From Welwitschia mirabilis (Eukaryota > Gnetophyta > Gnetopsida > Welwitschiales): a stretch of DNA of 64,000 nt. The stretch covers positions 258,906,969 to 258,970,968 of the forward strand of contig JBOZIK010000001.1 of NCBI GenBank assembly GCA_051453625.1, in the 5' to 3' direction. Below, piece after piece: positions 12,200 to 24,551 of this stretch; the stretch's first letter is position 1, and the number at the start of each line of letters is the position of its first letter. The notes beneath the pieces are model-generated. The model saw only the letters and a list, made by a program, of their open reading frames with translations. It was not told the DNA's origin and did no database searches. The position numbers and the translations under genes are program-made.

Positions 12200-12790
12200 A
12201 AGGGATATCAATAGAATTGGAATGAAAAGAGTAATTATATTAATTCATAGAACTTTACATCCATCTACAATAATGTAGTAGCACCTTAATGGAAGAGACT
12301 TAGTCTAAAACCAAGGGAACTTCTCTTTAGATCTACTACATGGACCTCTTATCCTTTAATATTTTATCACAAACATATCTAGTATAAAAATTAAAAATAG
12401 AAATAAAGAAGGAGAAGGCTATTTATAGTTTTGCATTGAAGTTCTAGAAGCTTAAACTAGAAGTTGAAAAAAAAACCACTAACAGTCCAAATAGATTACT
12501 TGGTCCCATTACAAAGATAATTCTTTCTGACCATATAAAAATAACTATCATCTTGACTATCATAGGGATGAGAGAGGAGATATTACTCTATGTTAAAAGG
12601 TACTTCATTAGCTTCATGCATCACTATTAATCCTATAGCTTCTATCCATGTTAGTAGTATTGTCGTCTTACCTGTGGGGAAGATGACAAAGGGGACAACA
12701 GGCTTTTTTATCTTCAATCTTAAATATAAGTTAATCTTCTATATGATGAATCCTTCTTCCAAGTATGGAGTGTCAAAATAAGCCTAAGAA
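12200..12790 (-). repeat. Distant LTR relic related to element B LTR
   Basis: Several blocks run parallel to the left LTR of element B: an AAAAGAGTAA block near 12225, the ATGGACCTCTTATCC block near 12335, an AAGAAGGAGA…CTATTTATA block (12405-12428) and GTCGTCTTACCTGTGGGGA near 12662. On the minus strand it includes a TATA box. It could be a solo LTR or the surviving end of an older, larger element. Similarity was judged by eye and is modest. Confidence 0.42.
12419..12428 (-). promoter_or_regulatory. TATA box in the LTR relic
   Basis: CTATAAATAG on the minus strand. It occupies the same place relative to neighbouring blocks as the TATA boxes of the two element B LTRs. This supports the minus-strand LTR assignment. 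Confidence 0.4.
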
Positions 12791-14984
12791 ACCTCTAAAT
12801 ATGCATTCTATTTTAATGATTATCCTATCATATATTTATAATCAGTAGTATTGCATACAAACCTATATACCATCAAATTCTTACAAATTGGCATTACAAA
12901 TAGACAATTAAATAAGAGAAATTAAATTCAAAAATAAGTGATAATGTATTTCTTAAAGTGTCATCATTGGAATCAATAATGAGAGGAATTAAGATATTAA
13001 AATTAGCTATTTGATTTATTAGACCATTTAAAATATTAAAAAAAGTTTGATCTGCTTTCTTTGTCTCCTCCGTTATTATACAATCATGATGTTTTCCATG
13101 TAAGCATGCTAAGAAATTATATTATAGATCCTTCTCATGTATTAAATTAGTTTTATATTTAGGTGGAACTAGATTGTTAAATTGTAGAAAAACTACAGGT
13201 AGTATTGTACCATTGAACTATCAATTTATGAATCAAGGAAATCTATTAAGTAAAGATAATATGGAGTAAGAATAGTGTTAATGAAGCCACTTAGGAGATA
13301 GAGGAAATAATTCAAAATCAATACCCAAATCGTTATGAATCTCATAATATATATTTAGGTGTTTTCAAACTGTTTATGTGTCTTGATTCCTAAGAGAGAA
13401 CTAGTCTATGTGAAGGAGGATGTCATATCTCATACCTTGTAAATCTTAATTACTTGGATATTAAGTATATTAATATTTTAATTAGATGATGAATTCATAT
13501 TTTTTATATGCCTTATCAAAATGAGAAGGTATTTTAAATTACCCTTAGTTTGTAATTTTTATAATTCATCATGGAAATGATAATAATTATGTTAAAAGGT
13601 TTTTATGAGAAAATATATCTAAACATTTAAAATTAGATAAACCCATTTAAAAGGAACTCTTGATCCAATCATCAACTATCAAGGGCTTACTAATCAATTA
13701 AGATAAGCTTTTACTTATATTATCTATATGGTCTCTTTTAATATTTTTGTAAAATGATGTAATACTTGCATTAGAAGACTATTTATGATATATCATTAAA
13801 TTATGTTATTCTTTTTCATTTATTCTCATCAAGTTCTAGGGATATATGACGGGTTTCTTATGCTTAGTAATTAAGGTTACTAATCAATTATTATGGCTAA
13901 TGAGCCACTTCAAGATCCACTATATACTTGAGTACCTGTGTTTATTTTATATTAATATACATAATAATATATTTTAAATTCATTATGCATTAGGTCCATA
14001 TTATTATGGGTAAATAATAACCCTCTAAAATCTCATTTATGCTGCTACTCCTTTGTGGTAGCCTTAAGGCTTATAGTAAATGATTTTTTTAATTGATTTA
14101 ATTTTTATTTTTAGATTGATTTATATTAGTAAAATCATTTAAGATGTTTTATAAATAATTAGTTAAGTTATCATATTCATTAATTTACTAGTTTAATTCA
14201 TTACATAACTATTCATAGGAACTTTACCATATTTTTTATATCTAAAGTTAAAAATCTAGAATAGAAACATAGGTTAAAAAGCCATAGGTTATTAAGTAGT
14301 AAGTATAAACTAATGATTTTTTTATAAGTCTAGGATTTTGTTATGATTATGAAAATGTAAAAATAGTAATTTTTCTGATGTGTAGTAAATTTATAAAATT
14401 TTATTTTTAAAATACATAAGAAAACAAATGCAAAAATAATAAGTAAATAATTTATATTTCCATAACTAATAGTTAAGATACCTTAAAACCTAAGTAGCTT
14501 AAGTTATAGGGAATTAAATAAGCTTTATGATGATCCTATTATAAGTATAGTTCATGAGAAACTACTATGATTTTTTCCTTCATAATTAATTAATTACTAA
14601 TTTCTTATAATGATGTTTTCTTAGAGCATAAAAAAATCATAAATAATGTTTTAAATTATGGAAAAAGTACTACATAAAATTTTTTATAAAATTTGAATAT
14701 CTAAGATAACTTTTTATTAGTATTGTTAGTTACTTTACTTAAAAATAATATTTGATTAGAAAAAAATGTCTTTTATCTTTTGTCTTTATCTTACTTTGGA
14801 TCTACATAATTGTAAGATTTTTTATTTTAGTAGTTAAGTAACATAAATAATCCTTAATTTATCATTATTTTCTTAAGTTATAATATAGCCATGTTAATCT
14901 TAGATAATGTATCATATATTAATGACATGATTGAGCTATTCTTTCTTTTATTTATCTTCATCATACTAATCCATGAAGATTGTC
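12791..14984. other. No recognisable gene or element
   Basis: About 2.2 kb of AT-rich DNA with stops in all frames. I saw no LTR ends, retroelement domain or inverted repeats. Some parts have slightly higher G+C (13850-14060) but give no coherent protein. Confidence 0.45.
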
Positions 14985-15169
14985 ACTGACAACTTATTAA
15001 AATGGTAAGGTCATAAATACATAGACCTAGAGGTCTAGAGTTCAAACCCTAATAGTGGTAGGAAATATTAAAAATGGAATATATTTCATAAGCCCAAGTG
15101 TCACGAGGCATTTCTGTAGCACAAAATTACCTACTTGTTATCTATTTCAAGAAGCACAAAAAAAAAAAA
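14985..15169 (+). mobile_element. tRNA-derived SINE-like repeat, copy 2 with poly(A)
   Basis: The full-length-looking copy of the repeat seen at 11925. Box-A-like AATGGTAAGGTC (15001-15012) is followed after about 26 bases by GAGTTCAAACC (15038-15048), close to the pol III box B consensus. The spacing fits a tRNA head. A unique body leads to 12 A residues at 15158-15169. Length (about 185 bp), internal promoter boxes and A tail are those of a plant SINE. I found no clear target duplication. Confidence 0.55.
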
Positions 15170-18100
15170 TTAGTAAGAAAATATCATAATATTTTATTAA
15201 TTTCATAGAAAATAAGTGAGAAAATATGCTTTAAAATAGCAAATTTTAATAGCTATCATAACCTCCTTTCTATGTTGTAACAATTCCTTACCACATTGCA
15301 AAATTAAGGTAAATGTTTAAGTTCATTGTATTACTTCATGATATCATAATTTTTTATGTGAAAATATATAGTTAAGAAAGTATTTTAAAAATTAATAACA
15401 TGATAATAAAAGAACATAATTTCAATGAAAATGAGTGTAAGAAGAAAACAAAGTTCATTGTTTTTATTAATTAGTAGGAGAAAGAGGTATATTACATTGA
15501 AAATGATAAAATGTAACATACAACATATACATCATTAAATTCTATTATATTTTAGATGTCCCTAGTTTTTATGATTGGTCCTTCTTCTCTATCATAAGTC
15601 ATGGTGACAGAATATTTAAATCTGTTAATCTTTACATCTATGATTATTTTAATCTTATATATCTCACTATCAAGGCCTATTACCTTTAAATCTAATTTTT
15701 CAATTTAATCTTGAATGTAATTGTAGAAGTCCTACATGTATTTCCTAATTTGAGTAAATTATCAATTGAAAAATCCATAATGTGTGCATTTAGCTATAAA
15801 GATGAAGAATCTAAACGTAATATTTGACCATGCTCAATGAGATGTATGTTGAGGTTTATTTTGGCTATGATGACCTTCTACTAGAGTCATCACAAGAAGT
15901 TATAGCTATGTTTTTTGGTCTAATAATAACTCAATGAGAAATAGAGAGGTTATAATATTAGACAAATATATTACCAATTCTATAAAATTCAATATAATAT
16001 TAAAAAACTTACATGCATTTGCATTCTATAATACAAGTACCAATATTGTATGAAATATTATAAGATTAGCCAAATGTTTCATGTGATGGATGTTTGTGAT
16101 AGTCAACTAAAAAAATATACATGTTAAAGAAGATCGTATCTAAATGAAGAGATATCATTTAACAACTAATGCTAGATCCTTTAACATCACCTCCTCTTCT
16201 ACATATCACCTTACCAAAATAAAGATGAGTGTCTTTTTTAAAGAAATTATAGTCTTCTCTTAGATATGCATTGATGATCTTAATCTTCATATGTCATAGT
16301 TTGGAATTGATAATAATTCCTTTTCCAAATAATTAAGATCTTAAAAATTAATATGTCTATGGAAAACTATCATTCTCCTATGAAATTTTCTAGATTAATT
16401 GTTAGAATAGTCATGGTATGTGAATTTTAAAAATTATATTAGACCTCTATGAATTATATTTTTTAAAATTCCTAGCTTTATTATTTTAATATGCTTACTA
16501 TATTCATGCTAATGAATAATTATGATCTCTTGGAAATACTACCTCTAATCTACTACTAACTCTATAGTTATGGTAGTGGTATGTTGTGTAGGTTGAGATG
16601 AAGTAGTAGATTGTATTTTTATACAATCTTTAGAAGATACCTATCCAAAAGTGGAATTTAGAATACTTAACATCCAAAACTCCTATCTTTTCTTCTAGAA
16701 ACTCTTTCTTATTATCCCTATAAGAGGGTATTATAAATTGAAAAATAAATTTTATACAAATATATCATAGAATTCATCTTATCAAAAATAGTTTCTAGAA
16801 GAAGGGGATATAAATATGTATGTATGAAAAGATAATAAGATGATGATGAGGAGGAAATTCCAAAATTTTCTAAGTATGATTTTACTTATAAACAATTATC
16901 TATGCCTTTTTAAATATAACCAAAAAACTTATCCTTACTAAATAGAGGATATAAGAGATGAACGATATCTTGAAAATTGTTTCTAATTCTTTACTTAGAA
17001 AATTAATTATGTAGAAAAAATGAGTTATGAACAATGGTACCAATAAGACTATTCTCTAATTACTTCTTTCATGAGATTTAAATGATTTATTATACAGGGG
17101 AGAAAAGGCATTATGCACAGTGGTTCTAGAGATGAAGAGAAGGCAGACAAATGAACTATTACTATGAATAAGAAGTAAGTATAGACTTACATTAAAAGTC
17201 TTTAAAATATTTATGGATAATAGAGCTTAATGATTCATTTTTAAAGAGGGTAATAGGCCAATTTCATTTTACTTTATGAAGAAATAATTTTTATTTTATA
17301 GAATCATAATATATACTATTCTCACTTTGATAGCTTAGATTATTAATCAAATTGCTAATTTAAGTCATAATAACTCAACTATTTTTAAAACAAACTTCAT
17401 GAGAACAAAAGAAAATGATATTTCCAAGATGCATTTTGAAAGGAAAAAATTATAATGACGTAGATAATAATACTAATATAAGTTTTATTATATAAAAAAC
17501 ATTAAAGAATAGGGTTTTAGAACTAAGATATTTATTTATCAGTTTCAAATTGCTCCTTTTTGGATAATGGAAATAGATTTCATTAAACTAGATTTTACTT
17601 GAAAATGTAGTTTAAACCCTAAATCTAGAAGATAAAACACTAAATAAATAAGCATAGATGGACCTTATATAAGAGGAATATGTCCCATATAACTTTAACA
17701 TAGTACTATTTAATGAAAAAATGAGGAAAAACATGCAAGAGTAGCATAGAATAAGAGCATGGATGACATAGGATTTTATGTAATGACAAAAATAGGGCCT
17801 TAATATAAGGTCAAGAACGTATATATTTTTTCAAAACCTTGATTTATTACTTAATGACAAAACTATAAAAAGTTTTTAAAATCCTCTTATAAGCTCATTT
17901 CTTAAGTCCTCTTAAGAGTTCATTTTTTAATGTTACTTGTTAATAAGTTTTTTTATATCATAAATGTATGTTAACAATTCAATTATATCTACATAATGAT
18001 ATGTGATAATTGATACAATAAAGACTCAAATGTTTACTGCATGTGTAATAAAATATAATATGGTAATTGATACTATAATTTTATTATAAAATGATTTATT

Positions 18101-20350
18101 ATTGATAAATTAGATAATAAGATTTTGAACTATCATGTTCTGATAATTTTCTCTTCTAATTTTAAATTTTAAAGTTTTCCCCCTTAGAAAAATATTCATA
18201 TCATAAGGCTATTATTAAGTGATAATGCTCAATATAAAGGAACGTTTTGTTAAACTAATCTTAATAATATTAAGTTAATATGAATGTTTGAAATTATATA
18301 TAAATAATGTGTTCCTTATCACATGTTTATTTCTTAATGATAATGGCCTTATAACTATGCGTTTTTATTTTTTATTTTTTTTAATGTCAAGTGTAAAGAT
18401 ACAACACATGCACAAATACATATTTAATTTATAAATTTGATTACATTAAAAATTAAGAAAGATGTTAAAAGAAAAAGTGCACTACTCATGAATTTAATAT
18501 GTTCTTTTCATAAGTCAAGTTACATGGTAACCTATGTGAGGGTGTCTAGATGGTTGGTTCTTTAGTCTATATTTTAAAAATTAATTTTTAACCTAGTAAA
18601 ATACATCCAATTTCCTAGGTCTTATCTAATGCTTTATAATTTATTAAATAGTTTATAATTTCGTTTGCTTAAGAAATTCTATTATTTTTAAAGATTTTAT
18701 AATAATCCAAGTAATACATGACAACAAACACACATCAATCTTAAATTATGTATATTCTGTTTGTATCTTACATAGTCTAATAAGAGTACACTTAAATCAT
18801 TTACTAGGTCACGAATGTATGTTGTTATTCTTAGATTATTAAAACATTTCATGGTGGCTACTAGTGGAAGAAAAAGGATGGAAAAATTAATGAGATGTAA
18901 GTAAGATGTACACATCACCTAAGGATGCATACTAATCCACTTGCTTGTCTCATATTTAACCTCAATAAAAAATCCAAATCTAAAGGATTATTCTTGATTT
19001 AACCTACATTTATTCTAAATAGGCTCATCTTATTTTGGATTTTTTATTTAAACCTTATATCCACCACATAAGAAGAAGTTGCCCTTTTCTTAAGGGTTAT
19101 CTAAAGTCAAACCAATAATGAAATGATATATTACATTAGTTTCATTAAAATGTTTATCATTTTTTTCATTGATACTAATGGTAAATCATGATGGTAAAAA
19201 TTTAATATCTCCTTAATAAATAATATTTCATTAATGCTAACATACTCTTGCTAGTTTAGTTATAAATATTAATAAAGTTAAGATAAGATATTTAGGAAGG
19301 TTGTTAAATAAGGAAATAGCCATGTAGTCTAAAATGTTATTTATTAGTAGTCATTTACTTTTTTTGTACTTGGTGGTAATAGACGAAAATCAAAAATAAT
19401 TTATTGAAGCCTAAAATCAAGTAGTATTTACATTTAGTGCTCATGAAGACTCCATTTAAATAACTAAGGAATGTTGTAACTCAGTTCCTTATTAATATTA
19501 TTCTATTCCTTAGTAACTAATTACTTTAGAAACATTTGAGAGAATAACTAGATAAATAAATATTAATACATAGAGTATAAATAAAATAAATGATATGGTT
19601 TGTAAAAGATATGAAGGTTGCAAATATCCATAAGTCATGCTAGTATTACTAGTAAATACAATGTTATTAAGATGAACCTAATAATGCATAGAATCAATTA
19701 GATCTGTACTTGCATATTCATGTACTTTCTCAATGTTGTTAAAGTTGGATCTTAAGATATTAACTTTAAATCATTTAATACATGCAATAAATATTCATAT
19801 TAATTTAAAGCATCATAAAATAACTAGGTCATTCCCTCCTCACATGTGACTATGAAACTCATACCAATGGTAAGACTTTACCAAAGTTATATAGTTTATA
19901 TTTAACAATGAATTGTAATAGTATAATACAAAATGCCTTAGTATAAGATTATGGGAATGATATGGGAAACGTATACTATATGAGATAATAAAGGGTCAAA
20001 CATTAGATAGAAGTAAATATTCTACTAAAATGTCTAGAGATCTAAATTATTTAGTAGTTTCTTGTATTTACTATATGTATTATGTTTGATACATATGATA
20101 TTTTTTTACTTGTATTTATTTTTAGGATTTTTCTATTGGAGTACATTTTCTTCAAGAGTTTCTATTTTTATTTTAATTTTTCTTATGTTTATTGAAATAT
20201 GATTTCACATAGGAGGTTCACATGGATACTGTTAAAGCTTCCATGTCAAATATTTTCATGCAAGAATAGCTATAATGGAGGGAAATGACATATGAAAATG
20301 ATGAATATAAGTAAGAATAACAAAAATAAAGAGGAATTCCAATAAGTTTT
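15170..20350. other. 5.2 kb with no recognisable gene or element
   Basis: AT-rich sequence with no retroelement domain that I can recognise in either strand, no LTR pair and no exon-like run. It lies on the 3' side of element B. If fragment C (31.2-33.0 kb) belonged to an element that B interrupted, this stretch would be that element's 3' part, but no sequence match proves it. Confidence 0.4.
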
Positions 20351-20941
20351 TATTAAAGTATGTATTTGCACAAGATTTTACATTCAAGAAGATCCTGTCA
20401 TTTATAACCAAAATAGATATCTTACACAATACATCACACTAGTATGAGTGGGAGTAAACTTGAAATGTTGTATTTTATTAAAGTCTATGAGATGAGACTC
20501 AGGTTGCTTTGCAAATGAAACTAGGAGTCAAAATAGATAATAATGCAAGAAATAAAAATACAATGCAAAAATGAAATATGTAATCTAGACTAATATGAAA
20601 TGCAAAAAGAACCCTAAATTTACTTGCTTTCAGCCTTAACAAAGGCTATCCTTGATGATTTATGTCATCTAAGAAACTATCACCAGATCAAGGGAAATTA
20701 CAAACCATAAGGGTAATCAGAATAGCTAAGATGAAAACATGAAAAGAAAATCAAGATTTTTATTAAAAGAGTAACAACATCTAGATTACAAACCAACCAG
20801 ATCTCAATGGAGGATATATAGCCCTATACTAAGTACACCTCTTTATGTAATACACTTAGATGGATCTCTCATTCTTCAACCTCCTTTCACAAGGATTTCT
20901 AATGCAATGAAGATAAGAAGGAGAGTCAAAGAAGAGGGGTC

Positions 20942-20949
20942 TATTTATA
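20942..20949 (-). promoter_or_regulatory. TATA box of element B 3' LTR
   Basis: TATAAATA on the minus strand, conserved at 29721-29728 in the other LTR just after an AGAGTCAAAGA block. This marks the U3/R boundary region of the LTR. Confidence 0.5.
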
Positions 20950-21204
20950 ACAATTCATAGCAAAAAAAGATAAACAGTAGATGTGGTTAGATATGCTAAT
21001 AAATGAAATAGATGAAATAGTTAAAGGTTACTATCAAAGTTAGTTACATATCAGTGTCATCTATATGATAGTCTAGATGACAATGGGGATGACAACACAT
21101 TATAGTCAATGACACAGAATGATAACTCAACAGTGATTCATTAGTCCACATCAGTAGTCGTCGTCCTACCTGTCATGAGGATGATGAAGGGAATGATGGT
21201 CTTC

Positions 21205-21927
21205 TTTGATTATTTCCTTGAAGTGAAATTTAGCATTTTTATCATTAATCCTTTTTTAAAGCTCTATGCATTAGAAAGTGCCTTTAATACATCAAATTTG
21301 GATAAGAATTACACTTTTTAGAGATTTACTCTTGTATATCCAAAATCATCAGAATTGCACCTAAACCTATATAAAAGTCCTGCAAAACAACTCATAAAAT
21401 CACATCAAATAANNNNNNNNNNNNNNNNNNNNNNNNNNNNNNNNNNNNNNNNNNNNNNNNNNNNNNNNNNNNNNNNNNNNNNNNNNNNNNNNNNNNNNNN
21501 NNNNNNNNNNNNNNNNNNNNNNNNNNNNNNNNNNNNNNNNNNNNNNNNNNNNNNNNNNNNNNNNNNNNNNNNNNNNNNNNNNNNNNNNNNNNNNNNNNNN
21601 NNNNNNNNNNNNNNNNNNNNNNNNNNNNNNNNNNNNNNNNNNNNNNNNNNNNNNNNNNNNNNNNNNNNNNNNNNNNNNNNNNNNNNNNNNNNNNNNNNNN
21701 NNNNNNNNNNNNNGAATATAACTTAGCATGTTTGTTATAAATTCTTCTTCAAAGATCTGTGCATTATAAAGTGCCTTTAATACATTAAATTTGGATAAGA
21801 ATTGCATTTTTTTCAAGATTTCCTCCTTTATCTTCAAAATCTTCAGAATTGCACCTAAACCTGTACAAAAGTCCTGCAAAACAACTCATAAAACCCTATC
21901 AAATAACTATAAATTAGTATCACAACA
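21205..21927 (-). repeat. Tandem duplication of the LTR end, interrupted by gap
   Basis: The segment 21205-21412 and the segment 21714-21927 are copies of each other. Both contain a TGCCTTTAATACAT block, AATTTGGATAAGAATT, then TCAGAATTGCACCTAAACCT and CTGCAAAACAACTCATAAAA. The N run 21413-21713 lies between them. The other LTR shows the beginning and end of the same arrangement around its own N run. The gaps probably hide more copies that could not be assembled. Confidence 0.7.
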
Positions 21928-21940
21928 TATCCCCTCACTT
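21928..21940 (-). promoter_or_regulatory. Polypurine tract of element B
   Basis: AAGTGAGGGGATA on the minus strand abuts the LTR start TGTTGTGATAC. It is a good plus-strand priming tract, in the right place for a minus-strand element whose 3' LTR is the left one. Confidence 0.7.
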
Positions 21941-22479
21941 AGCTTTTGTCACTTCTTAATAAAAATCAAGTGGAAAAATCATAATTACAAGCCAATTTGT
22001 TTTTCAAAAGATAAATCTAGAAGTTATAAAATAGGCTCATAAAACACATCACATGGATAGATAAAAGTAATGAATAATGTATATGAAAAATTTTATGGCA
22101 TGAAAGATCTAAATTAAGTTGAAATTTTTTGAAAAATGAGTCGTAAAAATGGGTGTCCACCCTCCCCCTAAAGAAAAAGCAATATGTCCTGTATTAGACA
22201 ATAAAGCAAAGAAAGTAAACGGAAGTGGGAATGCAAGTAAAAGAGGACAACTTTCCAAAATGAAGTGAAAAGCTGAGTAATGTCAAATTTGAAAAATATA
22301 GAGATATGAAATATTCTGACAGGTAAAGAAAATAGTGCATAATAAAAATCTTTTATCACAAAAAGAATATGAGTAGTGCTTACAAAATCAAAAATTTGAA
22401 GAGAACACTTATCTAAGAAAGAAATTATCTTTTTAAAAACTTGAACAATGAAAACATGCTAAGAAAATATGATAATGAT

Positions 22480-24451
22480 TTTAAAATAACTACCCAAACC
22501 ATAAAAGAAAACATGAAGAATGGACATAAGATATCATAAACAAAGGATAGCTCACTGATCTAATATTTTAACCTAGCAGAATCATATGAAAGAAATCATA
22601 ACATCACTTAATGTAAAAAATGTATAACTTAATGTACAAAAATTCCATTTAATAATGTAGTAATTATGATGATGCTAGATTAAAATTATTTAAAAAATGA
22701 ATGATTAGACAAAAGAATTATTCAAAAATGATCTCTCCTGCTACAATACTAAAACAAACATCAAAATCTCAATAAATAAAATGATCATGTAAAAAGATGA
22801 AGAATCTAGGAAATAAATAATTCTTCTAATGACATTAGGAACACAACTGATCCCATAGCCTTAAAGTTGAAATACACTTTATTATTCATGATGAGAGAAG
22901 TGCAACCACAGTCAAAGAAGTAAGGACCCGTGAAGAATGGTTAATTGACCTCCTAGTGGAATTTCTACAGCTACCATTTTACACTGCCAAAGTCTTCTCT
23001 CAGAAATATTTTCTTCGATGTACTTATGGTATGACATTATGGTAACCATGTTTTTGAGATATAAATATAAAACATTATGTTCTTTATTTACACTCTTTTT
23101 TTAAATAAAATAATATTCCACATGACTTAATATTTTAAAAGATAAAGGTGAAAGTCATAAGATTATAAAAGAAAAAAACATTCTAAAATAATCTAAGACC
23201 TTTTTATCATTGAGAAAAATATTGAAAATAAAGCATTTTCCTTCAAACTGAAGTTTATGAACTTGTGAATGTCATAAGATTAGATGAATCAAATCTTACC
23301 ACTGAAATGCCCAAGTCAAAAAATTAATCATGGAAATAAATACATAAATCATGTGTAAAATATTATCAAGTAATGTCATAAAAATTATTTAAAGGAAAAA
23401 GCTAAGAGAAAATTTAGATGGTTTGCTCATGTAATTCCGAATGTTACCCATCAACTTTCTAAAATTCTCAAGTAGTTAAGTTAGAAATCTCAATAGAATT
23501 ATAAAAATGTATTTTCTCAAGATAACAAAAATCAACATTTTATTGACCATCATCCTGCTCCTCATCTAGATGATGGAGAGGATGATAGAGGAAAAAAAAT
23601 ATAAAATTATTGGAAAACATAAAACAATATCAGAAAGCTAGAAAAATGAATAAAACTGACTATCATCCATCTTGTAATGGGGACGATAGAGGAGACAAAA
23701 TATTATTATTCTAGAAGTAGATAATAAAAACTATAAATAGAAATAAAAACTAAAAAAAATAAAAATAGAGATCTTAAACTAGAAAATTAAAAAGAAAATA
23801 GTAATGCAAAAAAATTTTATTTAATTCCTAAATATAAATCACACCTTGATTGGAAAGAAAGAAAAATAAAAAGTCAAGGATCTATTTTGGTCTTAATATT
23901 TCAAAGAAATAAGGTTTAAACCAAAAATTTACTAGTTAATAAAATATAAGAGATGTGCAATTATTTTTAAGTAAAATGAATTGGATGAAGAGAGGAGTAA
24001 TGAAGAGCACTCTATGATACCACATTAAAGCACAAATTTTGGAAGTTAAAGGGGAGAGAAATGGTAAATTTGGTAAAATATTTTCATGAAATGAAAAAGA
24101 TTTATTTTGATTATTATAAAAAAATTATATTTAAGTCCATTAGAAACATTTTTCTTAACCAAATTATGATTTTTAGTCTTTAGCTTTGGACTTCCTTACA
24201 CTCTAAGGTTTTTACTTATTCTTCATTCTTAAATTGGTCATCACAAAGCACATTCTCATTTGATTTTATTTCACTTTTTTTAAGTGGATGATATTTTAAG
24301 AATAAAGTTGGTTTGATATTGCTTTTAATATTTATTACATCATCACTCAAATCTTTTTCAACTACATCAAAGACTCTAATGGTAAATGTTCTATTTCAAA
24401 AATGACATTTTATTTTTCTTGCTCTTATATCAATAATGTAGTGGGCTAATA
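22480..24451 (-). repeat. 2-kb tandem duplication inside element B, copy 1
   Basis: It matches 24552-26596 in order along its whole length. Shared blocks include AAAGATAGCTCACT near 22545/24613, TCAAGGATCTATTTTGGTCT near 23874/25992, and AATGACATT…TTTCTTGCTCTTATAT near 24400/26553. The last block encodes, on the minus strand, the end of the protease domain, so the duplicated unit is the protease tail plus its non-coding downstream region. Near 24020 the minus strand reads TGGTATCATAGAGTGC, which resembles an initiator-tRNA primer site. Confidence 0.75.
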
Positions 24452-24551
24452 NNNNNNNNNNNNNNNNNNNNNNNNNNNNNNNNNNNNNNNNNNNNNNNNN
24501 NNNNNNNNNNNNNNNNNNNNNNNNNNNNNNNNNNNNNNNNNNNNNNNNNNN
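24452..24551. other. Assembly gap, 100 N
   Basis: Lies exactly at the junction of the two 2-kb copies. The number of copies present in the genome is therefore unknown. The 67-codon minus-strand frame crossing it is an artefact except for its protease tail. Confidence 0.95.

Larger units (their letters stand above)
20351..21927 (-). repeat. 3' LTR of element B
   Basis: It aligns closely with 29166-30809: long near-identical runs such as ATACATCACACTAGTATGAG (near 20434 and 29247). On the minus strand it begins TGTTGTGATAC at 21927 and its far end is TA where the partner has the canonical CA. It contains an N run (21413-21713) flanked by two copies of its terminal 200 bases, so it is internally repeated. 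Confidence 0.85.

Noticed and set aside
13850-14060. Short plus-strand run that looked like part of a host exon
   Set aside because: It is only about 30 codons long with stops on both sides, has no clear splice sites and matches no protein I know.
24000-24040. Initiator-tRNA primer-like word as evidence for a separate LTR element
   Set aside because: No LTR end or direct repeat could be fitted around it, and it is part of the 2-kb duplicated unit. It is kept only as an observation.
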